From C7867-006 sp035438705 (GTDB lineage: Bacteria; Patescibacteriota; Minisyncoccia; Phycocordibacterales; DATDWN01): 13,228 nucleotides of DNA. The stretch spans positions 1 to 13,228 of the forward strand of contig DAORIV010000013.1 in the NCBI GenBank assembly GCA_035438705.1, written 5' to 3'. Under the pieces are notes generated by a model. It saw nothing but the letters and a program-made list of their open reading frames with translations, was not told the origin of the DNA and made no database searches. Shown here piece after piece: positions 6,620 through 12,534 of the stretch. The position numbers and the translations under genes were made by a program. How positions within the stretch are numbered: the stretch's first letter is position 1; each line of letters opens with the position of its first letter.

Positions 6620-6648
6620 AAATACACATATTGACAATATGTGTATTT
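6620..6648. promoter_or_regulatory. Perfect 29-bp dyad over a -35 box, operator-like
   Basis: AAATACACATATT (6620-6632) and its exact reverse complement (6636-6648) flank GAC. The 13-bp arms are perfect and the centre lies within the -35 hexamer (6631-6636) of the lipoprotein gene promoter. A dimeric repressor bound here would block RNA polymerase. It also lies about 60 bp from the pilB start, so it could affect both genes. Confidence 0.7.
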
Positions 6649-6659
6649 GGGTGTATAAT
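6631..6659 (+). promoter_or_regulatory. Consensus sigma-70-type promoter of the lipoprotein gene
   Basis: TTGACA (6631-6636), 17-nt spacer and TATAAT (6654-6659) all match consensus. The RNA should begin near 6666, right at the ribosome-binding site, giving a leader of about 12 nt. This rules out an upstream TTG start at 6631, which is the -35 box itself. Confidence 0.85.
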
Positions 6660-6678
6660 ATTATTCAGGAGGTGCCAC

Positions 6679-7542
6679 ATGGCCCTGTTCATCGTTCGTT
6701 TTATGGCTGTGCTGACCCTCGCGATTTCCGTGGGGGCATGCGCTGGAAAGCGAGTCGTTCCGGAAGTTCCGGAACAGCCGAATCCTTCGGTTTCATCGGA
6801 GTCTCCGAATTTCGAGACTCCAGAGGAACACCAGGCTCGGCAGAAGCGACTGGCTGAAGCTGAGAAGGAAGAAAAGGAAGACACCCTCGAGCAGGAAATC
6901 AAGGAGACTCGAGAGACTCGAACGCAACGTAAAGAGCGTCTCGAGAAACTCAAGGAAGCTGAGCTCGAAGTTATCATGTACAAGCCAACCTTCGAGGAAC
7001 AGCAGATCTTCGCACGCGCCCAGGAGATCGAGGTGGAAGAAGCACGCAAGAAAGCCCAGAAGGCCAAACAGCGTGGCGATACACCAGCGATTCGACAGGC
7101 ACGGGGGGAGGCAGAGAAGTTGCGGAAAGCACAGGAGCGAGAAGCCAAGGTGAAAGCCGAAGCTCTCCGCGACGCACGACTTACGGGTTGTGACCCTGCT
7201 ACAGTGGAAATATTTCCACTAGATCAGAAGTTCGATCCGTTTGCTGCATTTCCATCAACACTACGAATTCGAATACTGAATCAGGGTTCCACACCTGTCA
7301 GTATCAACACTTCTTTCAGAGGTTACGGACAACTTGTTGGTAATCTCTGTGGTGGTGGAGAACTGAGTGTGACTTTCAAACTCAACTCTTGGGAGCCATC
7401 ACAGCAAGTTCCGCTTACTGTTACGACCAAACTTCCTAACGGGAAGGTTGTGACAGACTTTCGCTACTTCTTCATTCAAAAGAGCATTGGCCAGCAGTGG
7501 GTTTGGAACGACAGCTGGCAAGTGAATCTCGACAACCGGTAG
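6679..7542 (+). CDS. Putative lipoprotein with charged helical region and C-terminal beta domain
   Basis: Family not recognised. The start at 6679 follows a perfect AGGAGGT (6667-6673). The 287-residue product opens with a lipoprotein signal peptide (MALFIVRFMAVLTLAISVGAC); the VGAC lipobox predicts lipidation at Cys21. A Pro/Ser/Glu-rich linker (about 25-50) leads to a long Glu/Lys/Arg/Ala-rich helical or coiled-coil stretch (about 50-168). The C-terminal part (170-287) is beta-rich with Cys171 and Cys224, possibly an Ig-like domain. It should sit on the outer face of the membrane, perhaps as a spacer or envelope-binding protein, which is inference. The first two thirds are far more GC-rich than neighbouring genes and use GAG/CTC/CGT-type codons freely. 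With its own consensus promoter, dyad and strong terminator it is a self-contained unit and may be acquired or highly expressed. Confidence 0.8.
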   Translation: MALFIVRFMAVLTLAISVGACAGKRVVPEVPEQPNPSVSSESPNFETPEEHQARQKRLAEAEKEEKEDTLEQEIKETRETRTQRKERLEKLKEAELEVIMYKPTFEEQQIFARAQEIEVEEARKKAQKAKQRGDTPAIRQARGEAEKLRKAQEREAKVKAEALRDARLTGCDPATVEIFPLDQKFDPFAAFPSTLRIRILNQGSTPVSINTSFRGYGQLVGNLCGGGELSVTFKLNSWEPSQQVPLTVTTKLPNGKVVTDFRYFFIQKSIGQQWVWNDSWQVNLDNR

Positions 7543-7562
7543 CGAAGTAGCTACCAAACACC

Positions 7563-7604
7563 GCCGTCTGGCGGAGGACACCATCCTCCCCAGCGGCTTT
7601 TTTT
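7563..7604 (+). terminator. Strong intrinsic terminator of the lipoprotein gene
   Basis: A 13-bp stem (7563-7577 with 7585-7597, two single-base bulges, 7-nt loop) is followed directly by seven Ts (7598-7604). It starts 20 nt after the stop codon. The T-run adjoins the extended -10 box of tsaE. Confidence 0.88.
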
Positions 7605-7605
7605 A

Positions 7606-7614
7606 TGCTAATAT
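7606..7614 (+). promoter_or_regulatory. Extended -10 promoter of tsaE
   Basis: TGCTAATAT: a TG extension (7606-7607) and TAATAT (7609-7614), ending 7 nt before the tsaE ATG. No -35 is apparent; upstream is the terminator stem. Predicted RNA start is at or one base before the ATG. Confidence 0.55.
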
Positions 7615-7621
7615 CGAATGA

Positions 7622-8059
7622 ATGAAATACGAAATATCTTCAAAAGAAGAAATGAAAAAAATTGCCGAGGAATTTGTTTCTAAACTAGAACCAAAAGAAA
7701 GTGGTGCAGTTGTTGTGGGGTTGTACGGAGATTTAGGTGCTGGTAAAACAACTTTTACTCAAGCGGTTTCTGAAGTATTAGGAATACAGGAAAATGTTGT
7801 GAGTCCAACTTTTGTTATAGAAAAAATATACGAGCTTCGGGACAATAAATTTACACATTTTATACATATAGATGCCTACAGGTTAGATAGTTCAAGCGAA
7901 CTATTGACTCTAGGTTTCCAAAATATCATTTCAGATCCTAAAAATATTATTTTCATTGAATGGCCAGAAAGAGTGGCAGATATTATACCTAAACACATTA
8001 AAATATTCATAAGACATCTGGAAAATGAGACGTCTAGAGAGGTTACGATTGAATACTAA
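7622..8059 (+). CDS. tsaE: tRNA N6-threonylcarbamoyladenosine biosynthesis ATPase TsaE
   Basis: P-loop protein that works with TsaB and TsaD to place t6A at position 37 of ANN-decoding tRNAs; tRNA-Lys(UUU) in this window is a typical substrate. The 145 residues cover the whole family. Walker A GDLGAGKT is at 36-43, followed by VVSPTFVIEKIY (59-70), HIDAYRL (82-88) and the IEWPERV motif (112-118). TsaB and TsaD are not in the window. The ATG at 7622 has no Shine-Dalgarno and sits 7 nt after an extended -10 box, suggesting a leaderless mRNA. polA starts 20 nt downstream, probably also from its own promoter within the end of tsaE. Confidence 0.95.
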   Translation: MKYEISSKEEMKKIAEEFVSKLEPKESGAVVVGLYGDLGAGKTTFTQAVSEVLGIQENVVSPTFVIEKIYELRDNKFTHFIHIDAYRLDSSSELLTLGFQNIISDPKNIIFIEWPERVADIIPKHIKIFIRHLENETSREVTIEY

Positions 8060-8064
8060 TACAG

Positions 8065-8073
8065 TGGTATAAT
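8065..8073 (+). promoter_or_regulatory. Extended -10 promoter of polA ending 6 nt before the ATG
   Basis: TGGTATAAT: a TG extension (8065-8066) and a perfect TATAAT (8068-8073). Six nucleotides separate it from the polA ATG, so the start codon A is the expected first base of the RNA. Confidence 0.65.
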
Positions 8074-8079
8074 GAAACA

Positions 8080-10452
8080 ATGGTAAAAAACTCAGGTAAA
8101 AAACAGAATAAAAAAACACTAGTTCTGTTAGATGTGCATGCGATACTGCATCGGGCATATCATGCTTTGCCTGAATTCAAATCAAGTAAAGGTGAGCCAA
8201 CTGGTGCATTATATGGTTTGTGTACATTTCTAATAAAACTGACTAAAGATGTAAAACCAGATTACATTATTGCCTGTAACGACTTAGCCGGACCGACAAT
8301 GCGACATGATGTATATGACGGATACAAAGATGGAAGAAAGAAAACGGATGATGCGCTCGTGGCTCAGTTCGACCGAGCGCTAGATGTTTTCAAAGCAATG
8401 AATATTCCTATTTACTCGTCACCAGGATTTGAAGCTGACGACATACTTGGAACTATTGTTGAAAAACTAAAAGATAACAAAGATGTAGATATTATTATTG
8501 CGTCAGGTGATATGGATACGATGCAACTAATTCATGATGACAAGGTTCGTGTATATACTCTAAAAAAAGGAATAAAAGATACAATTATTTACAACGAGGA
8601 AGCAGTTAAAGAGAGATTTGGTTTTGGTCCAGAACTTTTACCAGACTATAAGGGGCTTCGAGGAGATCCATCTGATAACATTATTGGAATAAAAGGTATC
8701 GGAGAAAAAACTGCAGAAGAATTGATTATAAATTTTGGAACTATTGAGGATATTTATAAAAAGTTGAAGAAAGATGAAAAATCTTTTGAAAAAGCCGGAA
8801 TTAAAAAGAGAATAATTGAGTTGCTCAAAGCAGGGGAAGAAGAAGCATTATTTTCAAAAATGTTGGCTACTATTCGTCGTGATGCACCGATACATTTTAC
8901 TTTACCAGAGAAAGTCTGGAGAGATGAAATTGACATGAAAAAAGTACAAGACTTGTTTGTGCAGTTCGAATTCCGTACTTTAGGTGCCAAAGTTGCAGAG
9001 GTTTTATCACTAGATGTGGGCACTACAGAAGTTGTGGTTGATGCAGATCCGAGAGAGGTTAAAGAAGTTGGACTTATGTTGTGGGTGATAGATTCAAACA
9101 AAACAAACCCAGATATAAATGATATTTTGTCATACACAAGAACAAACAATATTTCAGATGCCAAAAAAGTTTTACAGAAAATCATAAAAGACCAAAATCT
9201 TTCTTACGTTTTGGAGAATATTGAAATGCCTCTTATGCCAATAACAGAAAAAATGACAGAGCTTGGTGTAAAGATAGATATAGAGAGATTAAAAGAGCTT
9301 TCAAAAAAATATCATAAAGAACTAGATACCCTCGAGAAAAAAATATGGAAAATAGTAGGGGAAGAATTTAATATAAGTTCACCAAAACAGCTTGGCGAAA
9401 TGCTTTTTGTGAAGATGGGTCTTAAACCTAAAAACCAAAAGAAGACTGCTACTGGGGGCTTCTCTACAAAAGAATCTGAGCTCGAGAAGCTAAGAGAGGT
9501 GCATCCTATTGCAGATTTAATATTACAATACAGGGAATTTTCAAAACTATTGGGTACTTATATAGACGCTATTCCTACAATGGTAGATAAAAATAATAGA
9601 TTGCATTCAGAGTTTTTGCAGGCAGGTGCTGCAACAGGTAGAATGGCGAGCCAAAATCCTGGAATACAAAACATTCCAAACAAAACAGAACTTGGCAGGG
9701 AAATCAGAAAATCATTTATTGCTGAAAAGGGGTGGAAACTAGTTTCTTTTGATTACTCACAGGTAGAGTTGCGTATAGGAGCATTTCTATCAGGAGACAA
9801 AAAACTTATAGAAATTTTTAAAAACGGTGAGGATGTTCATACCGCAGTAGCTAGGGAAGTGTTTGGGGTGGAGGCGAAAGATGTTACAAAAGAGATGAGA
9901 AGTAAGGCCAAGGTAATTAACTTTGGAGTTATGTATGGTATGGGGGTTACAGCGTTACAGAAAAATATTGGTACAGATAGAGCAGAGGCTCAAGAATTTT
10001 TGGACGGATACTTTAATAAATTTTCAGGACTTGCCGAGTATCTAGAAAATGTAAAAAGAGAGACCGCGCAAAAAGGATATACAGAAACATTTTTTGGCAG
10101 AAGAAGATATTTTCCAGATATAAATTCCAAACTTCCATTTATGAAAGCTTCTGCTGAGAGAATGGCTATAAATGCACCAATACAGGGAACAGGGGCCGAT
10201 ATTACAAAACTAGCTATGCTTCATGTGGATGAATTTATTAAATCAAAAAAACTTGAAAATGATGTGAGACTTTTGCTTCAGGTTCATGATGAGCTTGTAT
10301 ATGAAGTCAAAGAAAACATAGTTGAATCTGTTGCTCCAGAGATAAAGAAAATAATGCAAAATGTTATTGATCCAAAGAAAACTAGTGGAGTTACATTAGC
10401 TACAAATGCTTCAGTTGGAGATAACTGGATGGAAACTACTGAAATTAAATAA
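8080..10452 (+). CDS. polA: DNA polymerase I, proofreading domain largely lost
   Basis: Repair and Okazaki-fragment polymerase, 790 residues (E. coli 928). The N-terminal 5' nuclease (about 12-305) has its acidic residues: Asp18, FEADD (117-121), SGDMD (142-146) and GDPSDN (195-200) with the GIKGIGEKTAEEL helix-hairpin-helix. The polymerase domain (about 383-790) has motif A SFDYSQVELR (Asp558), motif B RSKAKVINFGVMYG (607-620) and motif C VHDELVYE (Asp737, Glu738). Between them only about 72 residues (311-382) remain where a 3'-5' exonuclease domain normally occupies nearly 200; no DxE or other exonuclease motif is seen, so proofreading should be absent. There is no frameshift or gap. It starts 20 nt after tsaE, and holA follows 1 nt after its stop. 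Confidence 0.97.
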   Translation: MVKNSGKKQNKKTLVLLDVHAILHRAYHALPEFKSSKGEPTGALYGLCTFLIKLTKDVKPDYIIACNDLAGPTMRHDVYDGYKDGRKKTDDALVAQFDRALDVFKAMNIPIYSSPGFEADDILGTIVEKLKDNKDVDIIIASGDMDTMQLIHDDKVRVYTLKKGIKDTIIYNEEAVKERFGFGPELLPDYKGLRGDPSDNIIGIKGIGEKTAEELIINFGTIEDIYKKLKKDEKSFEKAGIKKRIIELLKAGEEEALFSKMLATIRRDAPIHFTLPEKVWRDEIDMKKVQDLFVQFEFRTLGAKVAEVLSLDVGTTEVVVDADPREVKEVGLMLWVIDSNKTNPDINDILSYTRTNNISDAKKVLQKIIKDQNLSYVLENIEMPLMPITEKMTELGVKIDIERLKELSKKYHKELDTLEKKIWKIVGEEFNISSPKQLGEMLFVKMGLKPKNQKKTATGGFSTKESELEKLREVHPIADLILQYREFSKLLGTYIDAIPTMVDKNNRLHSEFLQAGAATGRMASQNPGIQNIPNKTELGREIRKSFIAEKGWKLVSFDYSQVELRIGAFLSGDKKLIEIFKNGEDVHTAVAREVFGVEAKDVTKEMRSKAKVINFGVMYGMGVTALQKNIGTDRAEAQEFLDGYFNKFSGLAEYLENVKRETAQKGYTETFFGRRRYFPDINSKLPFMKASAERMAINAPIQGTGADITKLAMLHVDEFIKSKKLENDVRLLLQVHDELVYEVKENIVESVAPEIKKIMQNVIDPKKTSGVTLATNASVGDNWMETTEIK

Positions 10453-10453
10453 T

Positions 10454-11167
10454 ATGTACTATTTTCTATATGGCACTGATACTCACAAGGCACGAGAGAA
10501 ACTTCACTCCCTTTTAGATTTGGCAAAGAAAAAGCGCCCTGATGCAGAAGTTTTCAAAATGACTTCTGAGAATTGGAGTGAGGGTCAGTTTGATGAACTT
10601 CTAATTTCCCAAGGTTTGTTTGAACAAAAATATACTGTGGTTTTGGATAATCTTTTTGAGCAAAAAGAAGTTAAGGAGTATGTATTAGACAGACTAGAAC
10701 AACTAAAGGATTCAGACCAAATATTTCTATTTCTCGAGGGTAAAATTGATTCTGTGAGTTTGAAAAAAATTGAAAAGTATTCTGAGAAAGTTCAGGAGTT
10801 TGAAAAGAAAACTGAGTTGAAAAAAGATATAAATGTTTTCGGTATAAACGATGGATTATTAGATAAAGATAAGAAAAAGTTGTGGATGTACTACTTAAAT
10901 CTCTTGAGTGAAAAAGTGCCTCCAGAGGAGATCCACGGAATACTTTTTTGGCAGGTAAAGAGCATGATATTGGCTAGTAGAAGCACTTCTTCAAATGAGA
11001 CAGGTCTAAGTCCTTTCGTTTATAAGAATGCTTTGAGAGGTAGTAGAAACTATAAAACTGAAGATTTGCAGAAAATGTCCATGCAGTTGGTAGATATGAC
11101 TCATCAAGTGAGAACCGGAGAAGGAGATTTGGGTATTATGTTGGAGAAATGGATATTGTGTTTATGA
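10454..11167 (+). CDS. holA: DNA polymerase III delta subunit-like protein (HolA)
   Basis: Probable clamp-loader delta subunit, which opens the beta sliding clamp. The ATG at 10454 lies 1 nt after the polA stop and gives MYYFLYGTDTHKAREKL, the usual opening (FLYG followed by a Lys/Arg helix) of HolA proteins. ISQGLFEQKYTVVLDNLF and DQIFLFLEGKID match the N-terminal AAA-like domain; ILFWQVKSMIL and a late helical segment fit the C-terminal collar region. The 237 residues are fewer than the roughly 340 of E. coli HolA, with the reduction mainly in the middle. No P-loop is present, as expected for delta. It is translationally coupled to polA and ends at a bidirectional terminator. An in-frame Met inside polA (10406) is less likely. 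The call depends on weak sequence similarity. Confidence 0.7.
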   Translation: MYYFLYGTDTHKAREKLHSLLDLAKKKRPDAEVFKMTSENWSEGQFDELLISQGLFEQKYTVVLDNLFEQKEVKEYVLDRLEQLKDSDQIFLFLEGKIDSVSLKKIEKYSEKVQEFEKKTELKKDINVFGINDGLLDKDKKKLWMYYLNLLSEKVPPEEIHGILFWQVKSMILASRSTSSNETGLSPFVYKNALRGSRNYKTEDLQKMSMQLVDMTHQVRTGEGDLGIMLEKWILCL

Positions 11168-11199
11168 AAAAGGGTCACTGTATACACAGTGCCCTTTTT
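11167..11199. terminator. Bidirectional terminator between convergent genes
   Basis: AAAAAGGG and CACTGT pair with ACAGTG and CCCTTTTT around an ATAC loop (14 bp, one bulged T). Ts follow the stem on both strands, so it can end holA (+) and the minus-strand gene at 11198, whose stop codon it touches. Confidence 0.82.
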
Positions 11200-11449
11200 A
11201 AAGACGATTTGCTTTTCTAAAGTAGCATGCTTTGAGGCAAACCTCTCTTGAGTCAAAAGTTCTTACTCTTATGAATTTGTTGGTGTGTGATTTTCTTACC
11301 TCTGTTACCTTGAAAGGTCCGATTCCTCCAAGTGTGCCGATTATGTAGTCTCTTACATCTTTAGGAAGAGATTTATTTAGTTGGCCGTCAGGATGGTTTT
11401 CATCGAAGGGTAAGACTTCTACCAATGAGTTTGCGCATATGCGATTCAT
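11198..11449 (-). CDS. Small protein of unknown function (83 aa)
   Basis: Family not recognised. The sequence begins MNRICANSLVEVLPFDENHPDGQ and has a stretch GGIGPFKVTEVRKSHTNKFIRVRT that looks like a small beta-barrel (SH3- or KOW-like), ending in a basic tail (CYFRKANRL). There is no membrane segment or signal peptide. It begins 7 nt after the upstream gene (11457-11657) on the same strand, with only a weak AGGT before the ATG, so it is probably the second gene of a two-gene unit. The stop lies inside the bidirectional terminator shared with holA. Confidence 0.65.
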   Translation of the reverse strand: MNRICANSLVEVLPFDENHPDGQLNKSLPKDVRDYIIGTLGGIGPFKVTEVRKSHTNKFIRVRTFDSREVCLKACYFRKANRL

Positions 11450-11456
11450 ATTTTAC

Positions 11457-11657
11457 CTACTCTCTTTGAGAAATGATACCTTCAGCAATAATATCTGCAT
11501 GAATTTCTGTTGCTTTCTTTCTGAGATAAGCAACTAGATGTCTTCTTGTCAGCTTGCTTTTATTGGTATTTAAAAATAAGACAACCTCGAAGATTTTTTC
11601 TTCCACCATCTTTCTTTCGTGGCCAAGTTTAGCTTTGTTTACCTTTTCGTCTGCCAT
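11457..11657 (-). CDS. Small helical protein of unknown function (66 aa)
   Basis: Family not recognised. AGGAG lies 6 nt before the ATG on the minus strand, and TATTAT at 11676-11681 could be its -10. The product is highly charged and predicted helical throughout (NKAKLGHERKMVEEKIFEVVLFL, then KSKLTRRHLVAYLRKKATEI), with a basic centre that might bind nucleic acid or a partner. It heads a pair with the 83-residue gene 7 nt downstream and is divergent from the HTH-like gene across 85 bp. The layout resembles a small regulator or toxin-antitoxin module, but nothing in the sequence proves that. Confidence 0.65.
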   Translation of the reverse strand: MADEKVNKAKLGHERKMVEEKIFEVVLFLNTNKSKLTRRHLVAYLRKKATEIHADIIAEGIISQRE

Positions 11658-11697
11658 AAGAACTCCTGGTAGGTGATAATAACAGCTAATTAGTGTT

Positions 11698-11737
11698 TTG
11701 ACTAGATTAACTTGGGGGGCTATACTTTAATCGGAGG
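11698..11737 (+). promoter_or_regulatory. Promoter and ribosome site of the small HTH-like gene
   Basis: TTGACT (11698-11703), 17-nt spacer, TATACT (11721-11726). The predicted start falls near 11733, exactly at GGAGG (11733-11737), 5 nt before the TTG start codon. A palindrome CTAATTAG (11686-11693) lies just upstream, in the region shared with the divergent gene. Confidence 0.68.
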
Positions 11738-11742
11738 TTTCC

Positions 11743-11952
11743 TTGGCACACCGATTTTTAAACAGAACAAGTAACATTTCTCAAAAAGAAAGGGAAATAA
11801 TCATCAAATTACTTTCAACTACAACCACTCCTATTCGCGATATTGCAACCAGGATGGGTTGTACTGATAAAGCTGTTCGAACGATAAATGCCGAGACTAA
11901 TGCTAGGCCCGATACAAAAAGAAGGGCTGATAATAGGTTTTTCTATTACTAA
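11743..11952 (+). CDS. Small helix-turn-helix-like DNA-binding protein (69 aa)
   Basis: The start codon is TTG at 11743, chosen because GGAGG stands 5 nt upstream and a good promoter fits. After MAHRFLNRTSNISQ comes a run that fits a homeodomain-like or resolvase-type HTH: KEREIIIKLLSTTTTPIRDIATRMGCTDKAVRTIN (about residues 15-49), with ATRMGCTDKAVRTI as turn and recognition helix. The tail is basic (RPDTKRRADNRFFYY). At this size it has no effector domain, so it is likely a compact repressor or a DNA-binding cofactor, perhaps acting on its own promoter and that of the divergent 66-residue gene. A strong terminator overlaps its stop codon, so it is a single-gene transcript. Confidence 0.7.
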   Translation: MAHRFLNRTSNISQKEREIIIKLLSTTTTPIRDIATRMGCTDKAVRTINAETNARPDTKRRADNRFFYY

Positions 11953-11983
11953 TGCGGTCACCTAGTACAGGTGACCGCATTTT
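11951..11983 (+). terminator. Terminator of the small HTH-like gene
   Basis: A perfect 13-bp stem (11951-11963 with 11969-11981) and a 5-nt loop (AGTAC) lead into a short T-run ending at 11983. The stem begins inside the stop codon. Confidence 0.8.
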
Positions 11984-12186
11984 GGATTGGACATTTCTGG
12001 ATTTTTTGGTATATTTCAAGGGTTGATTTATACGAAAGCTAAATGCTAATGGTCACAGATAATTCACTCGCCATCGCTCGTGAATTTCCGCGACCCCGCC
12101 TCGGCGGTTTTCTCTACTGAGAAAACATGCCTACGGCTCGCGTAAGTCAACAAAAAATTTAATCAAATAAATTTTTTATGTCTTAC
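11984..12186 (+). other. Hairpin-rich non-coding leader before tRNA-Lys
   Basis: No gene is seen. Inverted repeats follow one another: AATTCAC/GTGAATT (12061-12067, 12080-12086), CCGCC/GGCGG (12096-12107), GTTTTCTC/GAGAAAAC (12107-12114, 12119-12126), and a nested pair, CGCGTAAG/CTTACGCG (12139-12146, 12182-12189) enclosing AAAAAATTTA/TAAATTTTTT (12152-12161, 12168-12177). The outer arm of the last one runs into the first three bases of the tRNA. A weak promoter (TTGGTA 12006-12011, TATACG 12029-12034, 17-nt spacer) could drive a long tRNA precursor. It might instead encode a small RNA; I cannot tell. Confidence 0.5.
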
Positions 12187-12259
12187 GCGCCCGTAGCTCA
12201 GTCGGTAGAGCAGCTCCCTTTTAAGGAGAGGGTCGCAGGTTCGATTCCTGCCGGGCGCA
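12187..12259 (+). tRNA. tRNA-Lys (UUU)
   Basis: Full cloverleaf: acceptor GCGCCCG/CGGGCGC, T8-A9, D-arm GCTC/GAGC with loop AGTCGGTA, anticodon loop CTTTTAA (anticodon TTT), five-base variable loop, T-arm GCAGG/CCTGC with loop TTCGATT, discriminator A12259. CCA is not encoded. The anticodon stem has one G-A mismatch at its top pair (27-43). U34-U35-U36 with A37 makes it a probable t6A substrate of the TsaE pathway. A hairpin terminator follows directly. Confidence 0.96.
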
Positions 12260-12298
12260 CAATTAAAAAATCCCTGTAATGGGGATTTTTTAATTGTG
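12258..12298 (+). terminator. 17-bp perfect hairpin directly after tRNA-Lys
   Basis: The arm starting at the last acceptor base (12258-12274) pairs perfectly with 12282-12298 around a 7-nt loop. The T-run (12286-12291) is inside the distal arm, so the upper CCC/GGG plus As and Ts would act as the terminator. The same arrangement occurs at 13177-13218 beside a likely tRNA end on the other strand. Confidence 0.7.
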
Positions 12299-12534
12299 GC
12301 ACCGGAGAAAGCTCTGGGAGAGCTTTCGTCAGGAATCGAAGACCTTTGATAGTTTTGTGAGCTACTAGCGAACAAAACAGAAAAGGTGTACAGTTCCTGT
12401 AAGGAAAGATTCCTGCCTTTCAATAAAACTATAGATTTTTGAGTTTTTGGGCTTAGACCCAACAGGAATCGAATTTATGAAAAATTGGGTATAAATTTTG
12501 AGAACCTGGAGAGCAAAAAGGATTTTATTATATT
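12299..12534. other. Non-coding stretch with short repeats and a 9-bp hairpin
   Basis: No convincing gene. A perfect 9-bp hairpin lies at 12307-12327 (GAAAGCTCT/AGAGCTTTC). The 10-mer CAGGAATCGA occurs at 12330-12339 and 12463-12472; it is the reverse complement of part of the tRNA-Lys T-arm. CAGGAATC (12330-12337) can pair with GATTCCTG (12408-12415), and ATAGTTTT (12349-12356) with AAAACTAT (12425-12432), an interleaved, pseudoknot-like pattern. It may hold decayed tRNA pieces. Confidence 0.4.

Noticed and set aside
6631..6678. Longer start for the lipoprotein (TTG at 6631)
   Set aside because: That TTG is the -35 box, upstream of the predicted RNA start; AGGAGGT precisely serves the ATG at 6679.
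6618..7148. Minus-strand 176-codon Ser/Arg-rich frame opposite the lipoprotein gene
   Set aside because: It is a shadow of the GC-rich, Glu/Lys-coding plus strand; the plus frame has promoter, ribosome site, signal peptide and terminator.
12163..12462. Minus-strand 99-codon frame containing GRNRTCDPLLKRELLYRLSYGR
   Set aside because: It is the antisense reading of tRNA-Lys; this peptide pattern is a familiar artefact of translating across tRNA genes. There is no ribosome site.
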